A DNA stretch of 64,000 nucleotides from NCBI GenBank assembly GCA_963669295.1, contig OY769938.1, positions 62,001 through 126,000 on the forward strand. The letters are read 5' to 3'. Below, piece after piece: positions 41,465-51,192 of the stretch; the stretch's first letter is position 1; every line of letters starts with the position of its first letter. The notes under the pieces are model-generated. The model saw only the letters and a list, made by a program, of their open reading frames with translations, made no database searches and was not told the origin of the DNA. The stretch comes from G963669295 sp963669295. Its GTDB lineage: Bacteria > Bacteroidota > Bacteroidia > Flavobacteriales_D > CALLUQ01. Made by a program: the position numbers and the translations under genes.

Positions 41465-44287
41465 ATGCCAAAAATCGACGTTAAAAAAGCAGATTCCAAG
41501 CAACACATTATTATAAAAGGAGCAAGGGTACACAACCTTAAAAATGTAGATGTGGCCATTCCTCGCAACAAGTTTGTAGTAATTACCGGCTTATCTGGAT
41601 CGGGCAAGTCGTCGTTGGCATTTGATACCTTGTATGCTGAGGGACAAAGGCGGTATGTAGAAAGCCTTTCTTCCTATGCCCGTCAGTTCATGGGGCGATT
41701 AGACAAGCCTGAAGTTGATCATATTAAAGGAATATCTCCTGCCATTGCTATTGAACAAAAGGTTATCTCGCGCAACCCTCGTTCCACTGTAGGAACCAAT
41801 ACAGAGATTTACGATTATCTAAAACTGTTGTACGCCCGAATTGGGAAAACCCTCTCTCCTATTTCAGGAAAAGAGGTAAAGCGCCATAATGTTACTGATG
41901 TGGTCAATTACCTCAACCGGTTTGAAGCAGGAACCAGGGCCATGGTTTTCAGCCCTCTGGTTGTAAAAAAGGGACGTACTTTAAAAAAACAATTGGAAAT
42001 TTTATTGCAGCAAGGTTTTACGCGCCTTAAGCACAATGGCGACATTGCAAGGATAGACGATGTAATTGAGGGAAAGATAGTGGAGAAAGATTTGTTGCTC
42101 CTAATCGACCGTTTTGTGATTGATGTGGACAGCGATGAAAACAACAGTCGTATTGCTGATTCTGTACAAACTGCTTTTTATGAAGGGGATGGCGACTGTA
42201 TTGTAGAAGTATTTGAAGAAAAAGATACTTCTACACGTGCGATGTTTTCGAATCGGTTTGAGTTGGATGGTATGTTGTTTGAAGAACCTTCGGTGCATTT
42301 CTTCAGTTTCAACAGTCCGGTAGGTGCCTGTAAAACCTGTGAAGGTTTTGGAAGTGTTATCGGCATTGATGAAGACCTTGTAATTCCAAATAAAAACCTT
42401 TCGATATTCGAAGAGGCCATTGTAGCCTGGAAAGGCGAAAAAATGGGAAAATGGAAAGATGCGTTAGTGCTTAATAGCAACAAATTCGATTTTCCAATTC
42501 ACCGTCCATACCACGAGCTTACTAAAGAGCAACAGCAATTGTTATGGACGGGCAACGAGTACTTTGAAGGATTAAATCGATTCTTTAAATACATTGAAGA
42601 AAAATCGTACAAGATTCAATATAGGGTAATGTTGAGCCGCTACCGCGGAAAAACTAAATGCCCGAATTGTGACGGCCATCGATTGCGCAAAGATGCCAAC
42701 TATGTAAAAGTGGATGGGAAGTCGATTACTGAGCTCAGTATTATTTCTATCGATGCTTGTTTGGAGTTTTTCCAAAACATTCAACTGTCGGAACACGATT
42801 GGCAAGTGGCCAAGCGTTTGCTTACAGAAATTACCAATCGCCTGCAATACCTTACCGATGTTGGGCTGGGCTACCTCACTTTGAATCGGCTATCCAATTC
42901 TCTTTCAGGGGGAGAGTCGCAACGCATTAATCTTGCAACCAGTTTAGGCAGCAGCCTTGTTGGATCGATGTACATTTTAGATGAACCAAGCATTGGGCTA
43001 CACCCACGCGATACACAGCGTTTGATTAAAGTATTGCAGTCTTTGCGCGACCTTGGAAACACTGTCATCGTAGTAGAGCACGACGAGGAAATTATGCGTG
43101 CTGCAGATCAAATTATTGACATGGGGCCTATGGCTGGAAGCCATGGTGGCGAAGTGGTTTTCCAGGGCGATCATGCTGATATTGTAAAAGAGGAAGAGAG
43201 TCTTACTGCTCGCTACCTCACAGGCAAAGAGTTTATTGCTTTGCCTAATCAACGTCGTAAATGGAAGTCGTCGATTGTTGTTAAAGGCGCTCGTGAAAAC
43301 AATTTAAAAGGAGTGGATGTTCAATTTCCATTGCGAGTATTAACTGTGGTTACCGGTGTTAGTGGCTCTGGGAAGACCTCCCTTATTAAGCGTATCCTCT
43401 TCCCTGCCCTGCGTAAATTACATGGTGGGTTTGGTGAAAAAACCGGAGCTTTTACTACCATGGAAGGGCAATATGATAAAATCAATTCCATTGAGTTTAT
43501 CGATCAAAACCCAATTGGAAAATCTTCGCGTTCGAACCCGGTAACCTATGTCAAAGCGTTCGACGATATCCGCACATTGTTTTCGAAGCAACAAATTTCC
43601 AAAGTGCGTGGTTATAAGCCGGCTACCTTTTCTTTTAATGTAGATGGTGGACGCTGCGAGGTATGCGATGGGGAAGGAAACGTAACCATTGAAATGCAAT
43701 TCATGGCCGACATTAGTTTAAAATGTGAGGCCTGTGGTGGAAAACGCTACAAAGATGAAGTGCTGGAAGTAACGTTCAAAGACAAAAACATTGCTGAGAT
43801 TCTACAACTCACCATCGATGAAGCCATGGAATTTTTCTCTGGTAGCACCACCCCTGAAAAAAAGCTATTGGCGAAGATAAAACCACTGCAAGATGTAGGA
43901 TTGGGGTATGTGCAACTTGGCCAATCGTCGAGTACCTTGAGTGGCGGAGAAGCTCAACGCATTAAGCTGGCCTCATTCTTAGGCAAGAAAACCGACAATC
44001 ATACTTTGTTTATTTTTGATGAGCCTACCACAGGGTTGCACTTTCACGATGTAAAAAAACTGCTGTATGCCTTGAATGCCTTAATTGAGCAGGGGCACTC
44101 GATGTTGTTGATTGAACATAACTCTGAGGTTATTAAATGTGCGGATTGGGTGATTGACCTTGGCCCGGAAGGTGGCGACGAAGGAGGTTATGTAGTGTTT
44201 GAAGGTACCCCCGAAGATCTGGTGCAATGTAAAGGCTCGTATACAGGTAAGTTTTTAAAAGATAAGTTTGCTCCTGCTACCGCTTAA
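41465..44287 (+). CDS. uvrA: Excinuclease ABC subunit A
   Basis: A 940-residue damage-recognition ATPase of nucleotide-excision repair. It has two ABC domains: Walker A GLSGSGKSSLAFD (near 40) and GVSGSGKTSLIKR (near 635), signatures LSGGESQRINLA (near 485) and LSGGEAQRIKLA (near 830). The zinc modules show CKTCEGFGS, CPNCDGHRL, CEVCDGEGN and CEACGGKRY. The length is normal. Its TAA and the stop of the convergent gene share the sequence TTAA. Confidence 0.97.
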   Translation: MPKIDVKKADSKQHIIIKGARVHNLKNVDVAIPRNKFVVITGLSGSGKSSLAFDTLYAEGQRRYVESLSSYARQFMGRLDKPEVDHIKGISPAIAIEQKVISRNPRSTVGTNTEIYDYLKLLYARIGKTLSPISGKEVKRHNVTDVVNYLNRFEAGTRAMVFSPLVVKKGRTLKKQLEILLQQGFTRLKHNGDIARIDDVIEGKIVEKDLLLLIDRFVIDVDSDENNSRIADSVQTAFYEGDGDCIVEVFEEKDTSTRAMFSNRFELDGMLFEEPSVHFFSFNSPVGACKTCEGFGSVIGIDEDLVIPNKNLSIFEEAIVAWKGEKMGKWKDALVLNSNKFDFPIHRPYHELTKEQQQLLWTGNEYFEGLNRFFKYIEEKSYKIQYRVMLSRYRGKTKCPNCDGHRLRKDANYVKVDGKSITELSIISIDACLEFFQNIQLSEHDWQVAKRLLTEITNRLQYLTDVGLGYLTLNRLSNSLSGGESQRINLATSLGSSLVGSMYILDEPSIGLHPRDTQRLIKVLQSLRDLGNTVIVVEHDEEIMRAADQIIDMGPMAGSHGGEVVFQGDHADIVKEEESLTARYLTGKEFIALPNQRRKWKSSIVVKGARENNLKGVDVQFPLRVLTVVTGVSGSGKTSLIKRILFPALRKLHGGFGEKTGAFTTMEGQYDKINSIEFIDQNPIGKSSRSNPVTYVKAFDDIRTLFSKQQISKVRGYKPATFSFNVDGGRCEVCDGEGNVTIEMQFMADISLKCEACGGKRYKDEVLEVTFKDKNIAEILQLTIDEAMEFFSGSTTPEKKLLAKIKPLQDVGLGYVQLGQSSSTLSGGEAQRIKLASFLGKKTDNHTLFIFDEPTTGLHFHDVKKLLYALNALIEQGHSMLLIEHNSEVIKCADWVIDLGPEGGDEGGYVVFEGTPEDLVQCKGSYTGKFLKDKFAPATA

Positions 44288-44967
44288 TCTTCCTTTTTCC
44301 AATCTTTATGAGAAAAAGGATTGAAGGGATTTCTTTTCCACTCCAATGTTTTACCCTGCTCATTCTTTAGTTGTATTGACTCTGCTATAGCAGCTGGTTG
44401 TTCGATGGCCACAATGGGATAACGCTCCTGGTGAGGTGGTTCAAATTGCATGCCTTTCCAACGCCAGTAATGGGCAGTTGTTTGCATCGAAAGTGCTTCC
44501 AGGTCAATTGTTAAAGTATCGTATTCGGGGTGCGTAAATCTAATGTGGGTGGCTTTTTTGTGCCGTTGATTTATGTTCTCCCACAAACTATCGGCCACCA
44601 CTGTTCCTTGCTCTATTGCCCTTCCTTTTTTGTTCAACAAAGCATAATCAGCCTTTCCTATTGTTACATTCAAATAATCCTTCAAAATAATTGAAGCAGC
44701 TTCTCCTTCACCCACATTAACTTGAGTGGGTACCTGGTTGAACAACAACACCAATTGATTTTCTTCAATTCGGTAACTGCCTTTGCCAAAGGTGGTTTTT
44801 CGCAGCACAGTATAATGGCATGTAAAAGTTCCTTGTTCGTAAAAGTTATAGGTGCGTCCGGCATGCAGGGGGCTATATTCACCATGCAAAGTATATTGTG
44901 CTTTTGTATCGTGTGCAACCATTACAATGAGCAAAATGATTAGTAAGGAGATAAATCCACGATTCAT
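44284..44967 (-). CDS. Hypothetical secreted protein
   Basis: A 227-residue exported protein with a signal peptide (residues 1-24, LLIILLIVMVAHDTKAQ). The mature part starts with YTLHGEYSPLHAGRTYNFYE, a beta-rich domain that resembles lipocalin-like 'how much it rises' folds found in many Bacteroidota exports, but I do not recognise a family. ATG 44967 begins the signal peptide. It converges on uvrA with a 4-nt overlap and lies 24 nt after the eCIS-core gene, so it may be cotranscribed with it. Confidence 0.6.
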   Translation of the reverse strand: MNRGFISLLIILLIVMVAHDTKAQYTLHGEYSPLHAGRTYNFYEQGTFTCHYTVLRKTTFGKGSYRIEENQLVLLFNQVPTQVNVGEGEAASIILKDYLNVTIGKADYALLNKKGRAIEQGTVVADSLWENINQRHKKATHIRFTHPEYDTLTIDLEALSMQTTAHYWRWKGMQFEPPHQERYPIVAIEQPAAIAESIQLKNEQGKTLEWKRNPFNPFSHKDWKKED

Positions 44968-44991
44968 AACCCGAAAGTTAAACAATCAAAA

Positions 44992-47043
44992 TCACATGGT
45001 TTTACGCTGTGCTTTAATAGCGTCCAGCCTCTTTTTGTAGTCGGCTTTCTTTGTGCCCGACACCTTGCTTGTTGAAGCATTAAGCAGTATAGTTCCCATG
45101 CGATGGATATAGGAGTCTACATAAGAATCATCCTTTCTCTTAAATGCATCAGCAAATTGAGCTTCATACAATGTAAATACCTTATCAAATAAGGCAGGCA
45201 TCACGGTGCTGTATTTTGCATCGTGCGTTTTTTGTAAAGAAGTAGATAGATTAATCCATTCATGATGCAATGGACTCCAGATGTTATATCCATCAATACC
45301 TGTTTTAATGCTATTGGCCTTCAATTGTGCTTCAATGTCTGTTAACTTTTTTAAGAAAACAGCTCCTTTAACTTGCTCGAACCGGGTATTAAACTGACTA
45401 TGGTTAATGCTATAGTTATTTCTATAGCCCCACATTCCATCCAGGTAGAGCATTTTGTCTTTTATTTTGTTCAGGTCCGAAGTTGAAATTCCTCCTGTTC
45501 CGGCAGCAATAATAATGGCTTCCGCTTCTTTCAAATACCCTTCAAATGCTACCTCCCATGTTTTCTTAAAGGCTGCTTTATATCTTGCTTCAAATGGTTT
45601 TCCTCTTTTTACAGAAACCATTCCCCAATGGTCTTTTAAGTTGTTCCAGGTATTCCACACCGCCAAAGGAAGCGCCTTGGTTCCTGTTTGATCCATGTGT
45701 TCTGCAGCCCACAAGTATGCCTCCACTTCTCTTGCCATCAACACATCATTTTCACTCGGATTGGCATAAGCACCTGGAAATTCGGAACTCGACATGTACT
45801 CAAAAGGGTTTGCCTTAATTTGTTCAACATGCACCCATTCATGCCGAATGGTTCTGTATAATGTTTGAATGTGTTTGAATGATTCTTCGGCAATGGTCAC
45901 CTTAATGTCCAACTTACCAGCAGGAACTGTTAGTCCCTTCATGTAAGCTCTGACCTTAACCTTGTCTGTTTTAAGGTCTGCCGACCCTTTTGCCAACTCA
46001 CCAGCCAGCCAACCTTGAAATATGGGGCCCACCTCTGTATTGGAAGTGCTTCCGTATTGCCAGTACAGTTGTTTCTTAGACAATAAGTTAACGTCGAACT
46101 TTTTAGGGTCTTTGGCCACCAAAGCATTCAATATGAGCTGCATTGCTTTCGGCTTATCGCCAGCCGTTAAAGCCTTTTCCACGTCTGTTTCTACCGTAGT
46201 TGACAGGTCAGGCACTTTGGGCTTGCGTTGAATGGTGTTTTTTGCAGCTCCTTGCTGTATGGTGTGGGTTAACTCGTGCGCCAAAAGGTGTTTGCCCGCA
46301 CTTGAGTTGGGGTTGTATTGTCCCTGGTTAAAATACACATGGTTGCCATGCGTAAACGCTTTGGCGCCTACATCTTTGCTTAATTGCACTGCAGTGCTAT
46401 CGGTATGTATTTTTACGCCACTAAAGTCGGCACCCATTTTGTGCCCTAATTCTTGTTGTGTGTTTTCAGGTAAACTTGCCCCACCGCCTTTAGAGGCATT
46501 AATGCGTTGGCTTACTTCGCCCGATGCGTAGGTATTGCCATTGTCTCCTTTCTCCACATGCCGCTGTACCTTTTCTTCACAATCGTCGCATTTCGCTTGT
46601 AATTTTTTCTCATCACTTTCTTCCTCTACCACATTTTTAGCCTGAATAGATGGAATGGCCTTTGTTTGTAATTTTCCTTCTGTGGTTTCTTCTTCTACCG
46701 CATTTCTTTGAATCAATGAACTGGTTTGCAACTTGCCTTTTGTGCTTTCTTCCTCTACAGCATTCTTCAACTGTAAGTTGGGTTTCATTTGCATCAGCTC
46801 ATCTTCTCCTTCTTCCTGTTTCAACCGAAGTGTAGATGTTTTTTTAGGCATTAATTGCACCTCAGGTGTTTCATTGGGCATCATCATTACCTGATCGGCC
46901 ACAGCATCGGCCTCTTGCTCGTACTTGTCGTTAGATTCGCCTATTTCAAGTCGAGGCTGTAGTATGGCCTGTCTTTGTTGTCCGGTGAAAGGAGTGTGCT
47001 CATGTTGCTTAGAAGTATGTGCTGCTGTCCCCATGATTGGCAT
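44992..47043 (-). CDS. eCIS core domain (DUF4157) protein with second HExxH domain
   Basis: A 683-residue protein. After a charged start come three degenerate repeats with the core N(A/V)VEEE (about residues 90-147), a CDDCEEKVQR segment and the DUF4157 core with HELTH at residues 256-260. This domain marks payloads of extracellular contractile injection systems and related toxins. Past residue 280 the C-terminal region contains a second zincin-like HEWVH at 401-405, inside TIRHEWVHVEQ. No signal peptide and no eCIS structural genes are visible, so it is an orphan. It is probably a metalloprotease-type effector with self-processing capacity; that is an inference. Confidence 0.78.
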   Translation of the reverse strand: MPIMGTAAHTSKQHEHTPFTGQQRQAILQPRLEIGESNDKYEQEADAVADQVMMMPNETPEVQLMPKKTSTLRLKQEEGEDELMQMKPNLQLKNAVEEESTKGKLQTSSLIQRNAVEEETTEGKLQTKAIPSIQAKNVVEEESDEKKLQAKCDDCEEKVQRHVEKGDNGNTYASGEVSQRINASKGGGASLPENTQQELGHKMGADFSGVKIHTDSTAVQLSKDVGAKAFTHGNHVYFNQGQYNPNSSAGKHLLAHELTHTIQQGAAKNTIQRKPKVPDLSTTVETDVEKALTAGDKPKAMQLILNALVAKDPKKFDVNLLSKKQLYWQYGSTSNTEVGPIFQGWLAGELAKGSADLKTDKVKVRAYMKGLTVPAGKLDIKVTIAEESFKHIQTLYRTIRHEWVHVEQIKANPFEYMSSSEFPGAYANPSENDVLMAREVEAYLWAAEHMDQTGTKALPLAVWNTWNNLKDHWGMVSVKRGKPFEARYKAAFKKTWEVAFEGYLKEAEAIIIAAGTGGISTSDLNKIKDKMLYLDGMWGYRNNYSINHSQFNTRFEQVKGAVFLKKLTDIEAQLKANSIKTGIDGYNIWSPLHHEWINLSTSLQKTHDAKYSTVMPALFDKVFTLYEAQFADAFKRKDDSYVDSYIHRMGTILLNASTSKVSGTKKADYKKRLDAIKAQRKTM
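46605..46775 (-). repeat. Degenerate repeats inside the eCIS-core gene
   Basis: Three imperfect copies about 57-69 nt apart encode NAVEEESTKGKLQ, NAVEEETTEGKLQ and NVVEEESDEKKLQ. They make a linker before the DUF4157 core. Confidence 0.75.
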
Positions 47044-47316
47044 TGGCTAAAATGAAATAAGCCATGTTAAATGTAGGAAATACGGTGAGGCAAAACAAGG
47101 ACAGTTTACCGCATTGATTGACACTACAAAAGCACAAACAACCAGATTAAACCACTAATAAACAGCTAGTTACAAAACAAAGGAAAACCAAACTTACCAG
47201 AGCCATACAAATACCTCTCTATACATTAAAGCACAGCATACAGAATATCAACAAGCTAAATGGTGAAAAGAAAATGGGGTTGTGCTGGTTTATTTAAGCC
47301 ATTAAGAATGGTAGTG
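47044..47316. other. 273-nt gap without visible gene
   Basis: AT-rich DNA between the eCIS-core gene and the end of the second ABC half. I see no ORF of interest, no hairpin with a T run and no exact match to the -7 consensus on the minus strand. It must contain the promoter of the eCIS-core gene. Confidence 0.4.
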
Positions 47317-49068
47317 TTATGGCTCATTTTTAAACTGCAATTCGTACAGTTTCTTGTAGTGCCCATCCAGTTTTAGTAAAGCATCGTGGTTGCCCGATTC
47401 CAGTATGCTTCCTTTTTCCATCACCAGTATGGTATCGGCCTTTTGGATGGTAGACAGGCGATGGGCAATAACAATTGATGTTCTGTTTTCAGTGAGTTTT
47501 TCAATGGCATGTTGAATCAATTCTTCCGATTCGGTATCTACCGATGAGGTGGCTTCATCCAGCACTAAAATTTTAGGGTTGTGCACATATGCTCGAATAA
47601 AAGCCAACAATTGCCGCTGCCCTACCGAGAGCATAGCTCCCCGCTCTTTTACATCGTACTGGTATTGCCCCGGTAACTTCATAATAAAGTTGTGTGCCCC
47701 CACCGCTTTTGCTGCAGCTATTACCTGTTCTTCGCTAATGCTCGTGTCTTTCAACGTAATGTTATTGAGGATAGAATCTGAAAACAGAAAAACGTCTTGC
47801 AATACTACTGCTACATTTTTTCGAATAACGCCGAGGTCGTAATCACGAATGTCTTCTCCCTCAATACAAATGGTTCCTTTTTCGAACTCATAAAACCGGC
47901 CGAGCAAGTTAATGATGGTGGATTTCCCCGATCCTGTGGCTCCTACTAGTGCCAGGGTTTTGCCAGATTGCACCTGAAATGAAATGTCTTTCAATACTGG
48001 CTCTCCTTCTATGTAAGAGAACCACACGTTTTTAAATTCAATGTTTCCCTTAATATCAGCTTCGGTAATGGTGCCTGTGTTTTCTATTTGCGCATCTGTA
48101 TCCAGCACTTTAAATACCCTTTCGGCACCTACGATGCCTCGTTGCAGCACATTAAACCGATCGGCCAACTGGCGGATGGGGCGAAACAACATGTAGATGT
48201 AAAATACGAACTCAAACAAATTTCCATAGGTGGCTTGCTCATTCAATACCTCTTTCACTCCCCACCACACTACAAGCGCCAACGAAACAGACGACAGGAT
48301 TTCCACCACAGGAAAAAATACCGAATAGGCCCAAATGGATTTAAAGTGCGCTGCACGGTGTTGTTTGTTGATGGCCTCAAAGTTTTTCATTTCCATCTTT
48401 TCGCGGTTAAACACCTGAACGATGCTCATGCCAGTAACATGCTCTTGTACAAATGAACTTAATCGTCCTACCTGAACACGTTCTTCTGTAAAAGCTTTAC
48501 GCACGGCATTCTTAAAGATGTAGGTGGCAAAAAACAGCAATGGAATTGGAGCCAATGCCAATAGCGTAAACTTCCAGTTGATGTATAGCATAAACGCTAC
48601 TACCACCACCAACTTGAGGATATCGCCAATAATAGTAAGGATGCCTTGCGAAAAGATATCACGCACTGTTTCGATATCGGAAATAGACCGCGCTACGATA
48701 TTTCCAATGGGAGTTCGGTCAAAGTACTTTAACTTAAATGCCGTTACCTTATTGAACAAACTTACCCGTAAGTCTTTTATCACTGTTTGCCCAATCCAAT
48801 TGGCCAGGTAAACTTGAAAAAACTGTAAGATCGCTTCTGCCACCAATGCCACCACCACCAACGAGGCCCAATACAATAATCCGTCTTTGTTGTTGGTTTC
48901 AATAAACGTATCAATGGTTACACCAATGAGCATTACGCGAATGGGGCCAAGAAAGGCCAATAAAATGGTAAGGAAACCGGTAAAGTAAAACCGTCCTTTG
49001 TAAGGCTTTACAAAAGACAGCACTCTTTTCAGTAGCCCCATATCAAATACCTTTCCGGTTTTACTCAT
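47317..49068 (-). CDS. ABC exporter half-transporter, MdlB/YheH-like (LSVGQ signature)
   Basis: A 583-residue type IV ABC exporter half with six membrane helices and a nucleotide-binding domain: Walker A GATGSGKSTII (near 375), VLQDVFLFSDSI, signature LSVGQRQLL in place of LSGGQ, and Walker B ILVLDEATSSVD with the catalytic Glu intact. These are the features of the MdlB/YheH-type subunit and complement the defects of the 9947 gene. ATG 49068 is chosen over the longer frame, which would overlap truA. It follows truA by 2 nt, so they are cotranscribed. The substrate is unknown. Confidence 0.9.
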   Translation of the reverse strand: MSKTGKVFDMGLLKRVLSFVKPYKGRFYFTGFLTILLAFLGPIRVMLIGVTIDTFIETNNKDGLLYWASLVVVALVAEAILQFFQVYLANWIGQTVIKDLRVSLFNKVTAFKLKYFDRTPIGNIVARSISDIETVRDIFSQGILTIIGDILKLVVVVAFMLYINWKFTLLALAPIPLLFFATYIFKNAVRKAFTEERVQVGRLSSFVQEHVTGMSIVQVFNREKMEMKNFEAINKQHRAAHFKSIWAYSVFFPVVEILSSVSLALVVWWGVKEVLNEQATYGNLFEFVFYIYMLFRPIRQLADRFNVLQRGIVGAERVFKVLDTDAQIENTGTITEADIKGNIEFKNVWFSYIEGEPVLKDISFQVQSGKTLALVGATGSGKSTIINLLGRFYEFEKGTICIEGEDIRDYDLGVIRKNVAVVLQDVFLFSDSILNNITLKDTSISEEQVIAAAKAVGAHNFIMKLPGQYQYDVKERGAMLSVGQRQLLAFIRAYVHNPKILVLDEATSSVDTESEELIQHAIEKLTENRTSIVIAHRLSTIQKADTILVMEKGSILESGNHDALLKLDGHYKKLYELQFKNEP

Positions 49069-49070
49069 GG

Positions 49071-49823
49071 CTATCGGTAATGGATATAAGGGTATTTCAC
49101 ATTGACAAGGTATAGTCCACATGCAGGTGCCGACTGCCCTGCTTTGCTCCTGTCTTTACTTTCTATTACGCTTCTAAATTCATCAATGGTCATCTTTCCT
49201 TTTCCTACTTCCAGCATGGTACCCACGATGGCTCGTACCATGTTGCGCAAGAATCGATTGGCAGTAATGGTAAAGGTAAGTGTTGCCGCCCCTCCCTGCC
49301 AGGCAGCATCTTCAACGGTACAGTTGTTTGTTTTTACTTGTGTATGCAATCTGCTAAATGAGGTAAAGTCTTCGTAATCTTTCAACGCCAAAGCGGCCTC
49401 GTTCATTGCCTCCACATTAAGGTGTCCGTACCAATAATACGATTGATTGGTTTTGAAAGGATTTTTTTGCAGGTGGATGTAATACTGGTAGGTACGATGG
49501 GTAGCATCGAAGCGTGCATGTGCATCATCATCTACCGGCAGTATTTCGTATACTACAATGCCCTCTGGCAAAAATTTATTCAATTTATAAATTAAATCAT
49601 CAAATTCGCCAGGCATATTGCTGGTGTCGAAATGCAAATAAAATCGCTTTGCATGCACTCCAGTATCGGTGCGTCCGCACCCCACCACATTAATAGAAGG
49701 ATCTTTTAAAAGCAGTTGTAATGCTTTGTTAATTTCTTCTTGAATGGTAGGTGCATTGTTTTGCACTTGCCACCCGTGATAACCCGTTCCGTTATAGGCA
49801 ATATTGAGGAAATATCTACGCAT
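49071..49823 (-). CDS. truA: tRNA pseudouridine synthase A
   Basis: A 250-residue enzyme that makes pseudouridine at tRNA positions 38-40. It begins RYFLNIAYNGTGYHGWQVQ and has the catalytic Asp in VGCGRTDTGVHAKRF (near residue 55) and the RNA-binding TANRFLRNMVRAIVGTMLEV near 185. The length is standard. It precedes the ABC half-transporter gene by 2 nt. Confidence 0.96.
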   Translation of the reverse strand: MRRYFLNIAYNGTGYHGWQVQNNAPTIQEEINKALQLLLKDPSINVVGCGRTDTGVHAKRFYLHFDTSNMPGEFDDLIYKLNKFLPEGIVVYEILPVDDDAHARFDATHRTYQYYIHLQKNPFKTNQSYYWYGHLNVEAMNEAALALKDYEDFTSFSRLHTQVKTNNCTVEDAAWQGGAATLTFTITANRFLRNMVRAIVGTMLEVGKGKMTIDEFRSVIESKDRSKAGQSAPACGLYLVNVKYPYIHYR

Positions 49824-49842
49824 CTAATGGATACAAAATTAG

Positions 49843-49850
49843 CAAAAGTA
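49843..49850 (-). promoter_or_regulatory. Putative -7 element for truA-ABC
   Basis: Reads TACTTTTG on the minus strand, 19 nt before truA. A second exact match, TAATTTTG, is at 49834-49841 but would leave almost no leader. Confidence 0.35.
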
Positions 49851-49906
49851 TTCACTTTTGTTGTGGCATCTTTCTTTTAATGGCTATGGGTTTTTACCTT
49901 TACTTC

Positions 49907-50407
49907 ATGAAACGAATTGGGCTGATTTCGGATACCCATAGCTACCTTGACCCCAAGGTATTTAAGTACTTTGATGAATGCGATGAGGTTTGGCATGCCG
50001 GTGATATTGGAACCCTTGATGTAACCGATCAATTGGCCAATTTCAAACCGGTTCGGGCTGTTTACGGCAATATTGACGGGCATGAAATTAGACGTGCACA
50101 TCCACTCCATCAACGGTTTAAATGTGAGGGTGTAGATGTTTGGATGACCCATATTGGAGGGAAGCCTTACGTATACGATTATCGCATTCGAGAAGCCATT
50201 ACAGCCAACCCTCCCAATCTTTTTATTTGTGGGCACTCGCACATTTTAAAAGTGCAGTTCGATAAGCGGTTGCAAACCCTTTATATGAACCCTGGAGCTG
50301 CGGGCAAGCATGGTTTTCATAAGGTACGCACCTTGCTTCGCTTTACCATTGATGGCGCAAAAATTAAAGATTTAGAAGTGGTTGAATTAGGACCAAGAGT
50401 TGGATAG
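49907..50407 (+). CDS. YfcE/MJ0936-type metallophosphodiesterase
   Basis: A 166-residue phosphodiesterase with all metal ligands: GLISDTHSY (DxH), VWHAGDIG, VYGNIDGHE (GNxD form), THIGGKPY and CGHSHILK. This is the YfcE family, which hydrolyses phosphodiesters in vitro; the physiological substrate is unclear. ATG 49907 starts the first strand; the upstream in-frame start at 49880 adds nine hydrophobic residues. Unlike the protein at 382-1377, it keeps every motif. Confidence 0.88.
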   Translation: MKRIGLISDTHSYLDPKVFKYFDECDEVWHAGDIGTLDVTDQLANFKPVRAVYGNIDGHEIRRAHPLHQRFKCEGVDVWMTHIGGKPYVYDYRIREAITANPPNLFICGHSHILKVQFDKRLQTLYMNPGAAGKHGFHKVRTLLRFTIDGAKIKDLEVVELGPRVG

Positions 50408-50408
50408 C

Positions 50409-50870
50409 CTATCGCAAACGATCTAACGACTTTACCAATTTTTCATCTTTTACGATACCCCGGTTGGCCAGGATGATAAAGGCAAGCGCTACTACAGGTA
50501 AAAACAATCCTATGCCATACCCCGTTTCTACCTCAGCACCAGAAAGCTTGCTCCCCATAGTAAGGGTAGTATAAAACAACAAGCCAATGAGTGCTACCAC
50601 AAAAATGAGGTTCACTCGCCCTACTCCTATTTGTCGTTTGCGATTTTTAAACAACAGCAATTGCACAAGTGAAAAGAGTGCCACAACAGGTATGGTATAT
50701 AAAAAAGGGACAGACACTAAATTGGTAGCTGCATCACTCATTGAAAGACCATAAATATTAAACAGGTACACATTTTCACCTATTACATACTGCGCAAAGG
50801 GAAAAACGAAAGTTAACATCAATGCTGTAAAAGCAAGTGCAAGGTATACCGTTTGAATACGTTGTATCAT
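50409..50870 (-). CDS. DUF4293 family membrane protein
   Basis: A 153-residue protein with four membrane helices. The start MIQRIQTVYLALAFTALML matches the DUF4293 family of Bacteroidota, and the ends of the helices carry FKNRKRQIGVGRVNL near residue 85. The function is unknown. ATG 50870 is chosen because the family begins here. It is divergent from rho, a neighbourhood common in the phylum. Confidence 0.8.
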   Translation of the reverse strand: MIQRIQTVYLALAFTALMLTFVFPFAQYVIGENVYLFNIYGLSMSDAATNLVSVPFLYTIPVVALFSLVQLLLFKNRKRQIGVGRVNLIFVVALIGLLFYTTLTMGSKLSGAEVETGYGIGLFLPVVALAFIILANRGIVKDEKLVKSLDRLR

Positions 50871-51192
50871 GCGTAAAAAACTATAAAATTTATTGGGCAA
50901 ATATATAATAAAATGTACTGCTAATTCGTATATGTAATGCTGTTTAACTTTTTTCAAAAAAAAATTTGAAATTTGCTAAATGTGAGTAATTATTTGTATA
51001 ATTGTACCATCATTTCCATATCACTTCTTTTCATCAATAAGTTCATTCCAATTTCTAAATCAATCATTTACGACATCGTGTAGGAAATCCAGAGCGGATT
51101 CATTGACGGAAGGGTAATTATTAAGTATTAGGTAAAATCGCGAACCCCAGAATATATTCTTATTTAAAGGAAAATTAAAACCAACATTAACA
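50871..51192. promoter_or_regulatory. 322-nt divergent DUF4293/rho control region
   Basis: AT-rich DNA with a small hairpin, AATCC-N5-GGATT, at 51088-51102 about 90 nt before rho. I see no exact TAnnTTTG. The rho leader may be long, which would fit Rho autocontrol, but no more can be read from the sequence. Confidence 0.35.
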
